A stretch of DNA of 64,000 bases from Nigrospora sphaerica (taxonomy: Eukaryota > Ascomycota > Sordariomycetes > Amphisphaeriales > Apiosporaceae). Shown here piece by piece: positions 35,301-46,156 of the stretch. The stretch lies in NCBI GenBank assembly GCA_018287875.1, contig JAGVVL010000017.1, positions 1,922,001-1,986,000 of the forward strand, given 5' to 3'. Made by a program: the position numbers and the translations under genes. Each line of letters starts with the position of its first letter. Within the stretch, counting starts at the first letter, position 1. Under the pieces are notes generated by a model, which was not told the origin of the DNA, did no database searches, and was given only the letters and a program-made list of their open reading frames with translations.

Positions 35301-37028
35301 CTTCGTACATAGCTATGATGCTACTCACCAGGCCTATCCGTAATCAAGCTGGGGATCACAACGCGCGGGTATACAGGCAAGTGGGAGAGGCCAAAACCCT
35401 CCCAATATTTATGGGTCCTCTGGCCGTGAAGAGGGTTATTGGGGTGACCTGGCATTAAGAGTTGATGTACGTAGAGGTTATTCCTGGATAGACCGCCGAA
35501 GGACCGCTAGAACATAACGATGCCTCGTTCAATACCAGGGATGGGTGTAAAACAACGCGATGACGGCACGCGTACGTTCCCGTGTAGCAGCAACGGTAAA
35601 TAAAATAATTTTACGTCCCTCGGAGAGAGGGCTTTTGGCATCACACTCGCCAGTCATGATCACCGTGAGTAGGAGACCCCGCCTTCCCATGGCTATATAC
35701 TTTGTTTATCGTCCCCCATGCGTCTATAAGAGATACGAAGGCAGCAGAGTATCCGTACGGGGGACGCATATCCGGCGCTGTCTTGTGCGAACATGCCTCC
35801 GGGCTCGCGGGACTGGCTCGGCGCCTTGGTGATTGCACCCGAGGCGGCAGCGCCTTCAAGATGGAGGGCTGAGGAAGAATAGTAGCTCGGCCATCCAGTA
35901 CCGGTGACTGGGCGAGGGAATTCGACCGGCCGGGGAGGCTGGCAGATGCTTGCGGCAAGTCACCCCTTTGCTTCGCTGACGCCAATACTGGCAGCTCTGC
36001 GTGTTCTACCATGATTGACCCGCCTACCACGATCGATCCGAAACAATGCCCCTCGCAAACACGCCCACCAGTTAGATTATTACCTCGCTATGCCCTTCTT
36101 ATGGAATCTGGATAGCTTGGTTGCTAAGGACGTAGAGATGACGTGGGCACATATACTTAACCTGGTAGCCTCGTCCCTGAGTTTGCGCGCCTGTAACTGG
36201 GCCGTCTGGCTGAGCAGAAAAAGGTCCCGGTCACATGTCGTTAGAGACCCCTCCCGTGAGCAATGCACTCGGTCGGTCCAATACCTGGGTCTAAACAAAC
36301 CAGCGTAAGTGGTCCCTGATGTCTCCCGGCACACCGTCTCTCTAAACCACCAAGACGTCCTATTCTCGTCACCTTGGGCAATGAGATCGTACGGCTTTTG
36401 CGCAGGCTAGTTCTCAACCGCACGTCCGGAAAATGTACCTGAGCTACCTTGCTTTGAGTGTCCCCTTTCAAGAGCCTTACTGAGTTGGCCGCTAGGCGCC
36501 GCCATCTACCAGGCCTGCGACGCGGCGTGGCATCAGAACGCGCGACCGCTGCAGACACCCATTGTGCACCGTGCGATTTGTGCCTCGAAATTGCATGCCG
36601 CAACGTGGTTGAGCTCATCGGGGGGTTGACAGATAGATATGGTGTGCACTGGGGCTGAAACGAGCGTGAAGCTCCGGGACGACCACCACGCGTCGCATTT
36701 CCTCAACCTGCCGTCATCTTAGCCATCGGACATCGAGGCTTCACTGGGTGAGGCACGTCATCTCCAGTGGCCTCCAGGGGGAAGGGGTAGAGTGGCTCTG
36801 AACTTGTACGCACTTAGGCTGTAGATAGTAAACCGCGGCTGCCTTCTACCGTTTCGTGGAAGGAAAACATAGAGTAAGCCAATCATGGCATCAGATCAAA
36901 GCCCGCAGCTTCGACGACAACGCCGCCATGGCGCTTCCCTTTACCCGCCAAACAGAAGAGAACGCGCAAGCAGTAAAAGTTATAAGTCGCGAAGTCCTGC
37001 CGTTGTCACGTGTCGCCCCGTCCACCGA
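32349..37028. other. 4.7-kb gene-poor gap
   Basis: The longest stretch without a recognisable gene. ORFs are all below about 155 codons, overlap on both strands and lack motifs. I found no intact transposon, terminal repeat, tRNA or exon chain. From about 33100 to 36900 the base composition is less GC-rich and looks unconstrained, consistent with decayed repeats or long intergenic DNA. The first few hundred bases should hold the hydrolase promoter. Confidence 0.5.
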
Positions 37029-38399
37029 CTAGACCTTGTAAAAGCAGAAGGCCACGTAAAAGTTGGCCACTTCCATCTCTTCGGGGGAAACCAGCATCGG
37101 GCCGCCGCCTCTCTCGCGCACTCCCATGCGCTCACTCAGAGGACCCAGTACCCGGTCGTCCTTCTCCGTCTCCCAGATCTCCTTGAAGCTCTTGTGGTAC
37201 TGCAATTCGAGGTTGTAGTCTTCGGCCAGCGCACGGAAGGCCTCCCAGGGCACCACATACTCCGGGACCTCCTCCACGGCCTCATTCAGGAAGAAGTTGT
37301 ACTTCCAGCCAAAGGGCGGCCGGAACACGCCATCCTCGGGGGTCTTACCCGGAAAGCGGACCCGGTACAGCCCATTGCCCCACTCGGCCGTCTCTTCGGC
37401 CTCGCCCTCTTCCCGGTCGTCCGACGGCAGCTCTTCGCCGGCAGCCGCGCTTGCCTTCTTCTTGGCCAAGCGCTCATTGAACGCGGCCACGCGCTCGCCG
37501 ATGAGGTGGGAATTGGGAATGCAACCCAGGAAGCGTCCGCCCTTCTTCAAGGCGCCGGAGACGTTCTTCAGCATCATGCGCGCCTTCTGCTCCGTCTCGA
37601 AGGCATAGTGCATGCAGAACATCATGCTGACAATGTCAAAGCCGCTTCGGCCCATGGCGGAGTGGTCAAAGCCGACATTCTGGATGACGTCAATGTCACC
37701 AATTGACTCGCCATAGCAGTCCTTGACAAAGAAGAAGGCGTCGAAGATGCGCTGCTGGCGGCCACCCCTGTGGCCGCCTCGGCCCCCTCGACCGCCACCG
37801 CCGCGGTTGTGCATGTTGTGGTAGCGGTCCTTCGCTTGGTCGATGGATACCTCGGCGGGATCGAGACCGACGTAAAGAGCGACCGTCTGCGGTGCCTGCT
37901 GCCATTTGCCCAGATCGCCGCCCTTTCCGCAGCCAATGTCCAGAACAAGCAGGTCTTTGCCGCCCGCGCCGGCGAGGTCGCGCCCGCGCTCGTGTGCTCC
38001 GGGGGTGTGGTCCTCGTCCGGCGAGAACTTCTGGATGATGGTGCTCTTGACCCAGTTGTTGAAGACACGGAGGCCCTTGATGCTGCTGTCCGTCTTTCGC
38101 CAGTCGCGGCCCCTTTCGGGCACCGCGTTGTAGTGTTGCCGTACCACGTCGTTTATAGCGTCTTTGGAAGCGGCGGCGGCGGCGGCGGCATTCGCTTCCT
38201 TTTCGCGCTCGGCCTGTCGTTGTCTGATCTCGTCGATTTGGGCCTGCGTCATGCGGGCGCCGCGGCCGGGCCTCTTGGGTTTACGGGGAGCATCTGAAGG
38301 CGATCGGGAACTGCGTCGCTTCTTGGCAGACTGGAGTTTTCGGGCGTCAAAAGGCTCCGGGAGCGCCTCGTCGTTCTCGTGCTGATCGTCGCCAGCCAT
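37029..38399 (-). CDS. ABD1: mRNA cap guanine-N7 methyltransferase
   Basis: Transfers a methyl group from S-adenosylmethionine to N7 of the cap guanine of nuclear pre-mRNA. Single exon, 456 residues, starting at ATG 38399 (MAGDDQHENDEALPEPF). Residues about 20-80 are basic and charged, as in fungal Abd1 N-termini. The catalytic domain starts near VVRQHYNAVPERGRDWR and carries the SAM motif LLVLDIGCGKGGDLGKW (about 149), then YVGLDPAEVSIDQAKDRYHN. Further motifs are FDIVSMMFCMHYAFE, GGRFLGCIPNS and the C-terminal WKYNFFLNEAVEEVPEYVVP block. An RGG-rich insert (RGGGGRGGRGGHRGG) follows the RYHN segment. The 5' leader contains a 24-nt homopolymer (C on the mRNA strand). Confidence 0.95.
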   Translation of the reverse strand: MAGDDQHENDEALPEPFDARKLQSAKKRRSSRSPSDAPRKPKRPGRGARMTQAQIDEIRQRQAEREKEANAAAAAAASKDAINDVVRQHYNAVPERGRDWRKTDSSIKGLRVFNNWVKSTIIQKFSPDEDHTPGAHERGRDLAGAGGKDLLVLDIGCGKGGDLGKWQQAPQTVALYVGLDPAEVSIDQAKDRYHNMHNRGGGGRGGRGGHRGGRQQRIFDAFFFVKDCYGESIGDIDVIQNVGFDHSAMGRSGFDIVSMMFCMHYAFETEQKARMMLKNVSGALKKGGRFLGCIPNSHLIGERVAAFNERLAKKKASAAAGEELPSDDREEGEAEETAEWGNGLYRVRFPGKTPEDGVFRPPFGWKYNFFLNEAVEEVPEYVVPWEAFRALAEDYNLELQYHKSFKEIWETEKDDRVLGPLSERMGVRERGGGPMLVSPEEMEVANFYVAFCFYKV

Positions 38400-39622
38400 G
38401 GTGGGCGAGGCTGTTCGTGCGATTGATTCTTGGGGTAGGCGCAGGACGACGCAAAGGATGCTCAGGTACGACCTGGATCGGAGATGGGAGCAGACCTGCC
38501 GGTGCGGGGGGGGGGGGGGGGGGGGGGGGTCAAAGGAACACCTGGGAAGAAAGGAGGGAATGCAAGTCTGGCGGGAAAGGGAAAGGAAAATGGGAAACAG
38601 AAGCAGCTTGCGGTTTGCGAAGCACGCGCTACCCAGCCGTTCAATGGTTGGTTTGACTCGTGATCTTGACCCCGTCTGTCCTTCCATGCCAGTTGCAGTA
38701 GGGAAACCACCGACCTAAGCAACTGAAAAGACGGGGGATGTGGATCCCGTACATGGACCGTAGCTGGAGTTGCGGCATGGCAGGTACGAAGTATCTACAT
38801 CCATCCCCAGGTTCTAGTCACCAATACAAGGGATTGCACGCAAGTACGACTTACGAGAACTAACATGAGAGAACTTAACGTGAAATCGCCATACAATGGA
38901 TGTAGGCGCTATTATGCGCACTTTGACAGGCTTTGGAATGTGCTGGTAAGCGTGCTATTTGTTCAGAATGCGAACGTTCTGTGTTATTAGTGGTACATCG
39001 CCCTCTGGCAATAGCCCCAATCATATAGAGGAGCAGAACATTGTTGGCCACGCCTACGAGATACGTGCCCCAAAATTACCACAACTCTGTTATGCCTAGG
39101 TAGATGTAGGTAAGTCTGACAGAGGCAGGAAGATGGCAGTGGAATATTGCAGGTGAGATCCCATAGAATGAATGGAACCCAGGCACTCAGTTGGGGGGCA
39201 GTCAGTACCAACATTCATAGGAGAAGGAGGTACCAGTACATTCTTTGTACCTGCGGCTCAAAAGCGGCCCCTAGAGCATCGGTGATTGGCTATACCCGGC
39301 GGGCCATTACGCGAGCTCTCTGCCGCCTTGCGCCCGCAGCTGCGATTGCGAGTGCTAGAAGCAGAACCACCTGGAGCGAGGCTGGCAAGTAGCTCCGGCA
39401 GCCCATCATCATTCATCCAGTATTGGGCCAAAACACCACAGCTACAGCTTCCCATTCATCCATCATCCCCCATCGGTCTTTCTCTCCCCCCCGCTCACAT
39501 CTTTCGACGGCGGCAAATTGCCAAACTACCCTCACCCACCTCGTTCAGGTAAAGCTGCCGCGTCTTCAGATCCCGGGTCGTCCTCCGCGCACACCTGCTG
39601 CCCTTCTGTCATCACCGCCACC
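38400..39622. promoter_or_regulatory. divergent promoter region of ABD1 and RPN7
   Basis: The 1.2-kb gap lies between two start codons pointing away from each other. The 150 bp before the RPN7 ATG are pyrimidine-rich with a good start context (CCACCATGG). The ABD1 side has the 24-nt G tract at 38506-38529. No other gene is visible. Confidence 0.5.
38506..38529 (+). repeat. poly-G tract, 24 nt (poly-C in ABD1 leader)
   Basis: Uninterrupted run of 24 G residues on the + strand, 107 bp upstream of the ABD1 start codon. It is probably in its 5' leader or core promoter. The exact count is assembly-sensitive. Confidence 0.85.
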
Positions 39623-41240
39623 ATGGGCTCCGATCCGCAGTACGCCAAATGGCCTCTCCTGCCGCTCGCCCAGCATGTCTTCACCCTCACAAACTCGTAT
39701 GCGGCCCGCCCCGCCCAGCAGGCCTCGGTCAAGAGCCTCCAGGATGCCATCAACGAGCACAAGATGGCCCCGCTGTACAAATACCTGGCCCACCCGACCG
39801 AGGGCGTCCTCAACCCGGCCGGCGAGACCTCGTCCGCCTCGGCACCCCAGAAGCCGGTGACCCGGAAGCCAAGCACCAGCCATGGCATGCTGGCTAGCAA
39901 GTCCTCAATAGTCGGCGGTAGCCTGCCTTGGGACGAGGCCCTCTACAATAAGCTAAAGGCCGAGAACGACCAGGAGCTCGAGGGCTTCCAGAAGGAGGAG
40001 GACGAGGCAGTCGAGCAGGCAGGCGACACCGAGATCCTGGCTGCGCGCGGCAAGAGGGCTGAGTACTATGCCAAGATCGGCGACAAGGTAAGTTGTGCAA
40101 TCCGTGCTGGTGCACTGCCGGCCATGCTGACTTGCGGCCCGCGCTGCAGGACAAAGCGATATCGGCATACGAAGACGTCTTCGAGAAGACGGGCATTCTG
40201 GGTACCAAGATCGACCTGGTGCTGGCCATAATCCGCATGGGCCTGTTCTACGGCGACAAGGCGCTGGTGAAGAAGCACGTGTCGCGGGCAAAGGAGCTCG
40301 TCGAGAGCGGTGGCGACTGGGACCGGCGTAACCGCTTGAAGGCCTACGAGGGCCTGCACCTCCTGACGGTGCGATCCTACAACCTCGCCGCGCCTCTCCT
40401 GCTCGACTCTCTATCGACCTTCACCTCGTACGAGCTGTGCACATACTCGAACCTGGTCGTCTACTCCGTCCTGGCCGGCTCCGTGTCGCTTAAGCGTGTT
40501 GACTTTAAGAGCAAGGTCGTTGACGCTCCCGAGATCAAGGCCATCCTCGGCGCCGATGGCGACGACAAGCTCCTGGCGCTTTCTGGCGCCATTTCCGCCG
40601 GACCCGGCGCCGAAGACACCGAGATGGCTGACACCAAGAGCGGGCCGGCTAAGGAAGCGACCAAGGGTACTCAGGTCGTGAACCTGACGACCCTCGGCAC
40701 CGGCGCTGAGCAGTCGGAGAACGAGTTGGCCGTCGACTTCTCCCCATTGGCCCAGTTGGTCAACAGCCTGTACAACGGCCACTACAAGCTGTTCTTCCAA
40801 GCATTAGCCTCGGTCGAGGAGCGCTTCCTGACGCAGGACCGATACCTGCACGAGCACAAGGGCTGGTTCATCCGGGAGATGCGCCTGCGGGCCTACCAGC
40901 AGCTGCTGCAGAGCTACCGGGTCGTCGGCCTGGAGAGCATGGCGAGCGACTTTGGTGTGACGGTCGACTTTCTCGATCGGTAGGTACCCCGTTACGTCTA
41001 TTACGGACTAATAGCCTACCTCATGCTAACACGATATCCAGCGACCTCGCCAAGTTCATCGCCGGCGGCCGCATTCCCTGCACCATCGACCGCGTCACGG
41101 GCAAAGGCGTCATCGAGACGAACCGCCCCGACGACAAGAACAAGCAGTACCAGGATGTAGTGAAGCAAGGTGACCAGCTGATTACCAAGCTGCAGAAGTA
41201 CGGCCAGGCTGTGCGGCTGCGGGGGAGCGAGAGAGCATGA
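39623..41240 (+). CDS. RPN7: 26S proteasome regulatory subunit Rpn7
   Basis: Non-ATPase lid subunit of the 19S regulatory particle. Three exons (39623-40087, 40150-40979, 41042-41240) encode 497 residues. The N-terminal part has YAKWPLLPLAQHVFTL and MAPLYKYL. The helical repeat region includes GDKDKAISAYEDVFEKTG, where the exon 1/2 junction falls exactly, RMGLFYGDKALVKKHVSRAK and GGDWDRRNRLKAYEGLHLL. The C-terminal PCI domain is marked by LAQLVNSLYNGHYKLFFQAL, REMRLRAYQQLLQSY and IDRVTGKGVIETNRPD. An extra low-complexity insert (about residues 310-365, rich in Gly, Ala, Thr and acidic residues) makes it longer than yeast or animal homologues. COP9 subunit CSN1 is the main alternative, but the linker and tail fit Rpn7 better. 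Confidence 0.93.
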
Positions 41241-41758
41241 AACAGGGGGCCTCTTACCACCCTCTAGATTAGGACCCAGCCAAGATCATCCTTTGGATGA
41301 CGGGAACGCGGCTTCGGCGTCTGCGGAAGGGGCAGGGGACGGGAGTGGCGGAATGGCACATTCTTGCTCATAAAACGAACATGTACCATTATTGAGATAC
41401 AGAGAGGATGAGCTCAAGACACGGTAAAGCTGGGCCGCTTGCCGGCCTGTCATGATTTGGCTATGCTATCGCGCGCAGTCTATGATGGTACAATTGAATT
41501 CCAGCCGAAGCACACCCGTGGATGGGGTGGTGGGTGTTGCTCTTTCTGGGCGAGCAATCTTGGTCCTCGTTAATTCATAAGTCGGCGCCTATGCCGGGAC
41601 CCCCGGGGTTGGCTACTTTTTTCGCGGACTGCCGTGTCACCGCAGCGCCATCCTCGTATCCCGGGTGGTGGCTCGGTCCGCGGCGCCAGTCCTCCCGACT
41701 GGCCGCGCCGCGCATGCGGTCGCCCGCTTCGGCACAGACGGGCGGCGACGGGGTTTTT
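41241..41758. other. shared 3' region of RPN7 and alanine aminotransferase
   Basis: 518 bp between convergent stop codons with no gene seen. Long + strand ORFs continuing past 41759 are shadows of the aminotransferase. Confidence 0.6.
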
Positions 41759-43266
41759 CTACCGGAACTCGTTCATGAAGTCCTTGTGGAACTTGGCGAT
41801 GCTGCCGACCCACTCGGTGCCGGGGGCCAGGAAGGTGGTACGGAAGTGCAGGGAGCCGTCCTTCTGGCCGAAGCCGGAGCCGGGCACGACGCAGACACCC
41901 GTGGCCTCGAGCATGCGCATGCAGTAGAACTCATCGGGGGTGCGGCCCTCGGCGGCGGCGGCGGCGGCGGCCTTGGCGGGCACGTGGATGGTCGGGAACA
42001 GGTACATGGAGCCCTGGGGCTCGGCGCACTCGACACCCTCCATGTCGCGGAAGGCCTCGTAGAGGGCGTAGGCGCGCTTCTTGAGGCCCTCGAAGATGGC
42101 CGTGTACTCCTGCTCGTAGAGGGCGTGCGAGGGTTCGCCGGCGCGCGGCGGGTTGACCATGAGCTCGACGAGGCACTGGCCGATGACGGGCGCGCACAGC
42201 GTGATGGAGACGAACTTGTAGATCTCGGCCTCGACCTCGGGGTGGAAGCCGATGAGCTCGAAGTAGCCGCCGCGGTGGCCGCACTCGCCCACCATGCCCT
42301 TGGACGTCGAGTGCAGCGACGCCAGCTCGACGCCGTCGTAGCGGCCGGGCGCCTCGCGCTGCAGCTTCAACAAAATCTCGCGGAACGAGTGGAACTTGCC
42401 GACGAAGACGTTGGTCTGGTAGACCTCGTCGGCAATGACGACGAGGTTCTCCTTGGCCGCAAACTCGAGCACCGCGCGGATGTCGGCCTCGGACAGCGAA
42501 GCGCCCGTCGGGTTGCCCGGGTTGATGATGACGATAGCGCGCACGTCGACGCCCTCCTTGTTGGCCTGCTCGTAGGACTCCTTGATGGTCTCCAACGAGG
42601 TGCCCCAGTTGGCCGCCTCGTCGAGGTAGTATGGCACGCACTTGGAGTTGAGCACCGACAGCGAGGCCGTGTACAGGGGGTACTGGGGGATCGGCACCAG
42701 GACGCCGGTGCTGGGCCCGGCGCAGATGGTGTTCAGGAGCGTGTTAACACCCGACGAGGCACCGCCGGAGAGGTAGATGTGGCTCGGGTCGGCCGGGAAG
42801 CCGTCGCGCCCTGGTTGGTTCGTGGTCAGTTGCCAGCGTTCACCTTCAGCTACGGGTGCAGGGGGGAGCGCCTACTCTCGAGGAACTTGGCCACGCTCTC
42901 CTTGATGGCGGGCACACCGGCGCTGGCGCTGTAGGCACCCACGCTGCCGACGTTCTTCAGCAGCCAGCGGGCGCGCTCGATCACATCGGACTTGTAGCCG
43001 AGCTGGTTGGTCAGGACATCCTCGTGCTCCAGCAGCAGCGGGTTCTCCATCAGACTGAGAACCTGGCGGAAGAAGGTGATGGGCTTCTGGTCCAGCTGCT
43101 GGGGGTTGCCGATGTTGGCACTGATGACCTGCTTGAAGGGCAGGTCGGTGTCGCCGTTGCGCAGTTTGGCGCGGTACTCCTCCGACTTGACGGCCAGCTC
43201 GCCGCGGACGGCGTACTTGGCCTCAACCACGTTCGGGTTGATGTTCTTGAGCGTGAGGCGACCCAT
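41759..43266 (-). CDS. ALT1: alanine aminotransferase (PLP-dependent)
   Basis: Interconverts alanine + 2-oxoglutarate and pyruvate + glutamate. Two exons, 43266-42876 and 42810-41759, join over a 65-nt intron; the junction gives FLERRDGFPADPSHIYLSGG in phase. 480 residues. Conserved features: TLKNINPNVVEAKYAVRGEL near the start, SANIGNPQQLDQKPITFFRQ, GAYSASAGVPAIKESVAKFL, PQYPLYTASLSVL, IINPGNPTGASLSE, VIADEVYQTNVF and the PLP-lysine segment SLHSTSKGMVGECGHRGGYF. The start is placed at the first in-frame ATG (43266). The frame stays open with plausible sequence (RGFHTGHPNFQHKNF) to 43398, and a 5' exon with a mitochondrial leader is likely: ATG 43591 on the same strand begins a basic, acid-free segment MKKCLPLLLLRSTSN. 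A mitochondrial isoform is therefore possible but not shown. Confidence 0.93.
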
Positions 43267-45855
43267 GCTGACGGCGGGCTTGAAGTTCTTGTGTTGGAAG
43301 TTCGGGTGGCCGGTATGGAATCCTCGCGACCCTGTCGATGGAGGGGTAAAATACGACAGTGGCGGGGCTTGAACTGTGATAGTTGTGTGAGTCAACACTC
43401 TCGGCCCAGACCAGCCACGGAAAAGAGACAGGAAAGCGTACGAAGCAGGAGGTTATACGGGCGGGGAACGGGGAACCCGACGTTGGACAACGAGGAACCA
43501 CAGAAGACAGGGCTGGGCAAACAAGGGCGCGGGCTATAGTTGCAGTGTTGGATGTGGACCGTAGCAGAAGCAGAGGGAGGCACTTTTTCATAGGACAACA
43601 GAGAAAATATTGCAGGGGTCTGGAACTCAGCAAGTATGACGGATAGGGTATGACCCGACCCGGCTATGCCGCTGGGCGCCAGCACCTTGTGACCTGGGCA
43701 CAGGGCGAACCAGAGCATTCCCTGGCAGGCGCCGGCGATCAAGTAACAGAGACACGCATCTGGCGCAGGCCGTGGAGCGCACGAGTCCACCCAAGAGGCG
43801 GACGCCCGGGATACGTACAGAGACGGCGTATACCTCACACCCGCCGCGAGCTTTGCGCGCGCGGGGGCCGAGGTCGGGGTTGTGTGCGGTCAGGGGACCG
43901 ACGGGATCGGCCTAGCCGTATCGCGACGAGCGAACGTGCAGCTAAGAGTGGAGCGACCGTGCTAAGAAGGCTCTACCGGCAGGGAGATCTGGGTGCAAGA
44001 TCTGGCATCGCAGGGGATGGAACGCTGGCCGTGGCGGTACATAGGTGGCGAACAAACGGGGTCGCGCCACCAGGACGGACGTGTGTATGGGGGTTCTCGA
44101 CCAGCGACGGGCGGCAGAGGGGGAGGGGATTTTCACTGACGCGCGCAGACGAGGGAAGGGCTGCAAGGCAATAGACCAGAAAGGATAAAAAGAAACGAGT
44201 GGTTCCTGAGCACATACCGGTAACCCGACGCATCCCGCGCGGGATGTGTGCCGTGCCCGCTGTCAGTGATGGCCAAGTGATGGCAGTTTGACGGGCCCCT
44301 AACAGGGATGCCCGCGCTGGAAGGGCCGCCGCCATTGGGGGGGGGGATGTTTTCGGTGGGAGGGGGACGCACGCCTGGCGAACCGCGACAGCCTGCCTGG
44401 GTCTGGTGCGTGCAGGCAGGAAAAACAACAGACGGCCGAGTCTAATGCTGATGAACAAGGTAAAGGTCAGAATGACATATCGAATGAGCCGAGACAGACC
44501 AACGTTATATCCGCGTTGCAGAGCCGACAGGGAATGGGAATGAACGACACGGGGACCTGCGACGACTGGCTCAACTTGCGCAGGGCGCTCGACTGGGACT
44601 CCGGGGTCGGGAAAGAGACCCCTCGACCCCTCCAGACCAATCCCCTTCCAGCGAATCAGCCCGTAGGCTAGTTGTCGAGACCAGGGGGGCTGCTGATAAC
44701 CCCGGTCTCTGGACGGGCCTGGTATTATTGCCGTAGGCAGTTCGAACCGCCGATCCGGAGCCCGAGATAACGGTCTCTCGGTGGCCTATGTGCTGGTGCA
44801 GTATTCTTTACTAACAGTACCACTTACAACACCTTCGGACGGCATTCGGCATCCAGTTTCGGTTACCGTCATACTGCCCTGTCTGGCTTTGTTGCGGGAG
44901 CTTATGTATATTTCGTGTGGGTTCCCATGTCGATTCTCCCATGTCCGGCAAACACCTGACAACTTGTACCACATCAACCTTTGCCCGTAAGCAGCTCGAC
45001 GACAACCGCCACGTGGGCCGCCAAATTCCCTGTTCCCTCTCGTCAGTCAGTGCATGATGGGCAGTCATGGGTCCCTTCCTCCGTCCAAATTGACTGCCAC
45101 GAGGGCCCAGAGTGCCGTGATGTAGTTCGTTCGTGGCATCCACCGTGGGCGCGGCCGCTCTCTTTTTTGCTCCCAGAAGCCCGGCACTTCACCAGAAAAC
45201 ATATGGCTCTGCGTCCGTAGCCTCCATCCCAGGGTTCGGGAAGATCGAGTCAGCTCTATGGCTTCCGGTCCTGGCCAGCGACCTGCACAATCGCGCACCG
45301 GCATCATCACAGACCATAACAGGGACGTCCAAATGCCAAGGCGCGACAGAAAGAGGCTGTTGTCCTGATGCTCGGGGCGTGCCGTTTCTCACCGGTCACT
45401 TTTTGACCCGGGCCCTGCGACAACATCAACCGCCGCACCCGCACGGCCAAGAACTGTATTTTGACGTGTAAGCCACAAGTGGTGTGTGCCGAATGGCCTA
45501 TCGCTCTATGCCTATGGGCAAGCTTGTTTCACAGTGATCGTGCGCAATGATATTATTTCCCCCAAGTGCTAGCGTTGCCTCTCGGCATCGCATGCTACTT
45601 TGCCGCCCTGCCCGCTGACAATACCAAGGGTGCAATATATCCAAACGCCGCCAGGGCCAAAACCCGCTGTCATGGCGAGAATTCGTCATGATTTCCCGAT
45701 ACGTCACAAGAGATGCGCGTGTTGGTCGCGACCTGCGCATGTCCTCTCGAAACCCCCTAGACGCCCGTGCTCGCCAACTTCAGTTTTCCAGCGGCGCCAC
45801 CTACGCCGTTTCTCTTGGCGTTAGTCAAAAAACTTGCATCAAGGTGTGTTCAATA
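43267..45855. other. intergenic with aminotransferase upstream region
   Basis: About 2.6 kb. The first 350 bp probably hold the aminotransferase 5' exon and leader. The rest has no recognisable gene, though it contains a hairpin-forming inverted repeat at 44677-44709 and a G10 tract at 44337-44346. Confidence 0.5.
44677..44709. repeat. inverted repeat, 10-bp stem with one bulge
   Basis: GAGACC-A-GGGG (44677-44687) can pair with CCCC-GGTCTC (44700-44709), leaving a 12-nt loop. Weaker flanking complementarity (AGCCCG near 44658 with CGGGCC near 44714) could extend it. It has neither a tRNA anticodon arm nor a poly-T end. Confidence 0.6.
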
Positions 45856-46156
45856 TCATGGGGAGATGGGTTTCGCCGTACCAGCCGCCAGATCCAGCGA
45901 GTTCCCAGCGATGCCTACAGTGCCGTCGAGAAGGCCCCCGGCCGTGCCGACGGCGTTGCCCAGCAGACCGATGATACCGCCACTATCAACCAAAGCACAC
46001 GTTAGTGCTTCAATCTTGAAGAACCGTATGTCTCCCGGTCCGTCCATCTAAAACGAAACTGGGCTAGCTGGCGTACTTCTCGGCAGGCCACGGTGCAGGA
46101 GCTGCGACCGAAAGACCTATCAGGGCAAATGCAAGAAAAAGAGTATAGATCTTCAT
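45856..46156 (-). CDS. small secreted Gly-rich protein (68 aa), candidate effector
   Basis: Not annotated by a single ORF: exon 1 46156-46077 and exon 2 45982-45856 join over a 94-nt GTACGC...GATAG intron with a CTAAC branch-point-like sequence 18 nt before the acceptor. The product starts with a clear signal peptide, MKIYTLFLAFALIGLSVAAP, with likely cleavage after an Ala near position 19-21. The mature part is about 48 residues and has no Cys. It contains a Gly/Leu/Ala segment (GGIIGLLGNAVGTAGG, then LLDGTVGIAGNSLDLAAG) that could form an amphipathic or aggregating strand or helix. I know no family for it. Its surroundings are gene-poor and repeat-bearing, which is typical of fungal effector candidates. 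A TATATATA sequence lies about 220 bp upstream of the start. If the intron is not real, a 29-residue peptide ending YAS results. Confidence 0.6.

Noticed and set aside
41522..42934. + strand ORF of 470 codons opposite alanine aminotransferase
   Set aside because: Shadow of the aminotransferase, which has the full set of PLP-enzyme motifs on the minus strand.
44650..44760. tRNA-like sequence with GTTCGAACC near 44738
   Set aside because: The TTCGAAC is present, but no cloverleaf forms: no 7-bp acceptor stem and no valid anticodon arm at the right distance.
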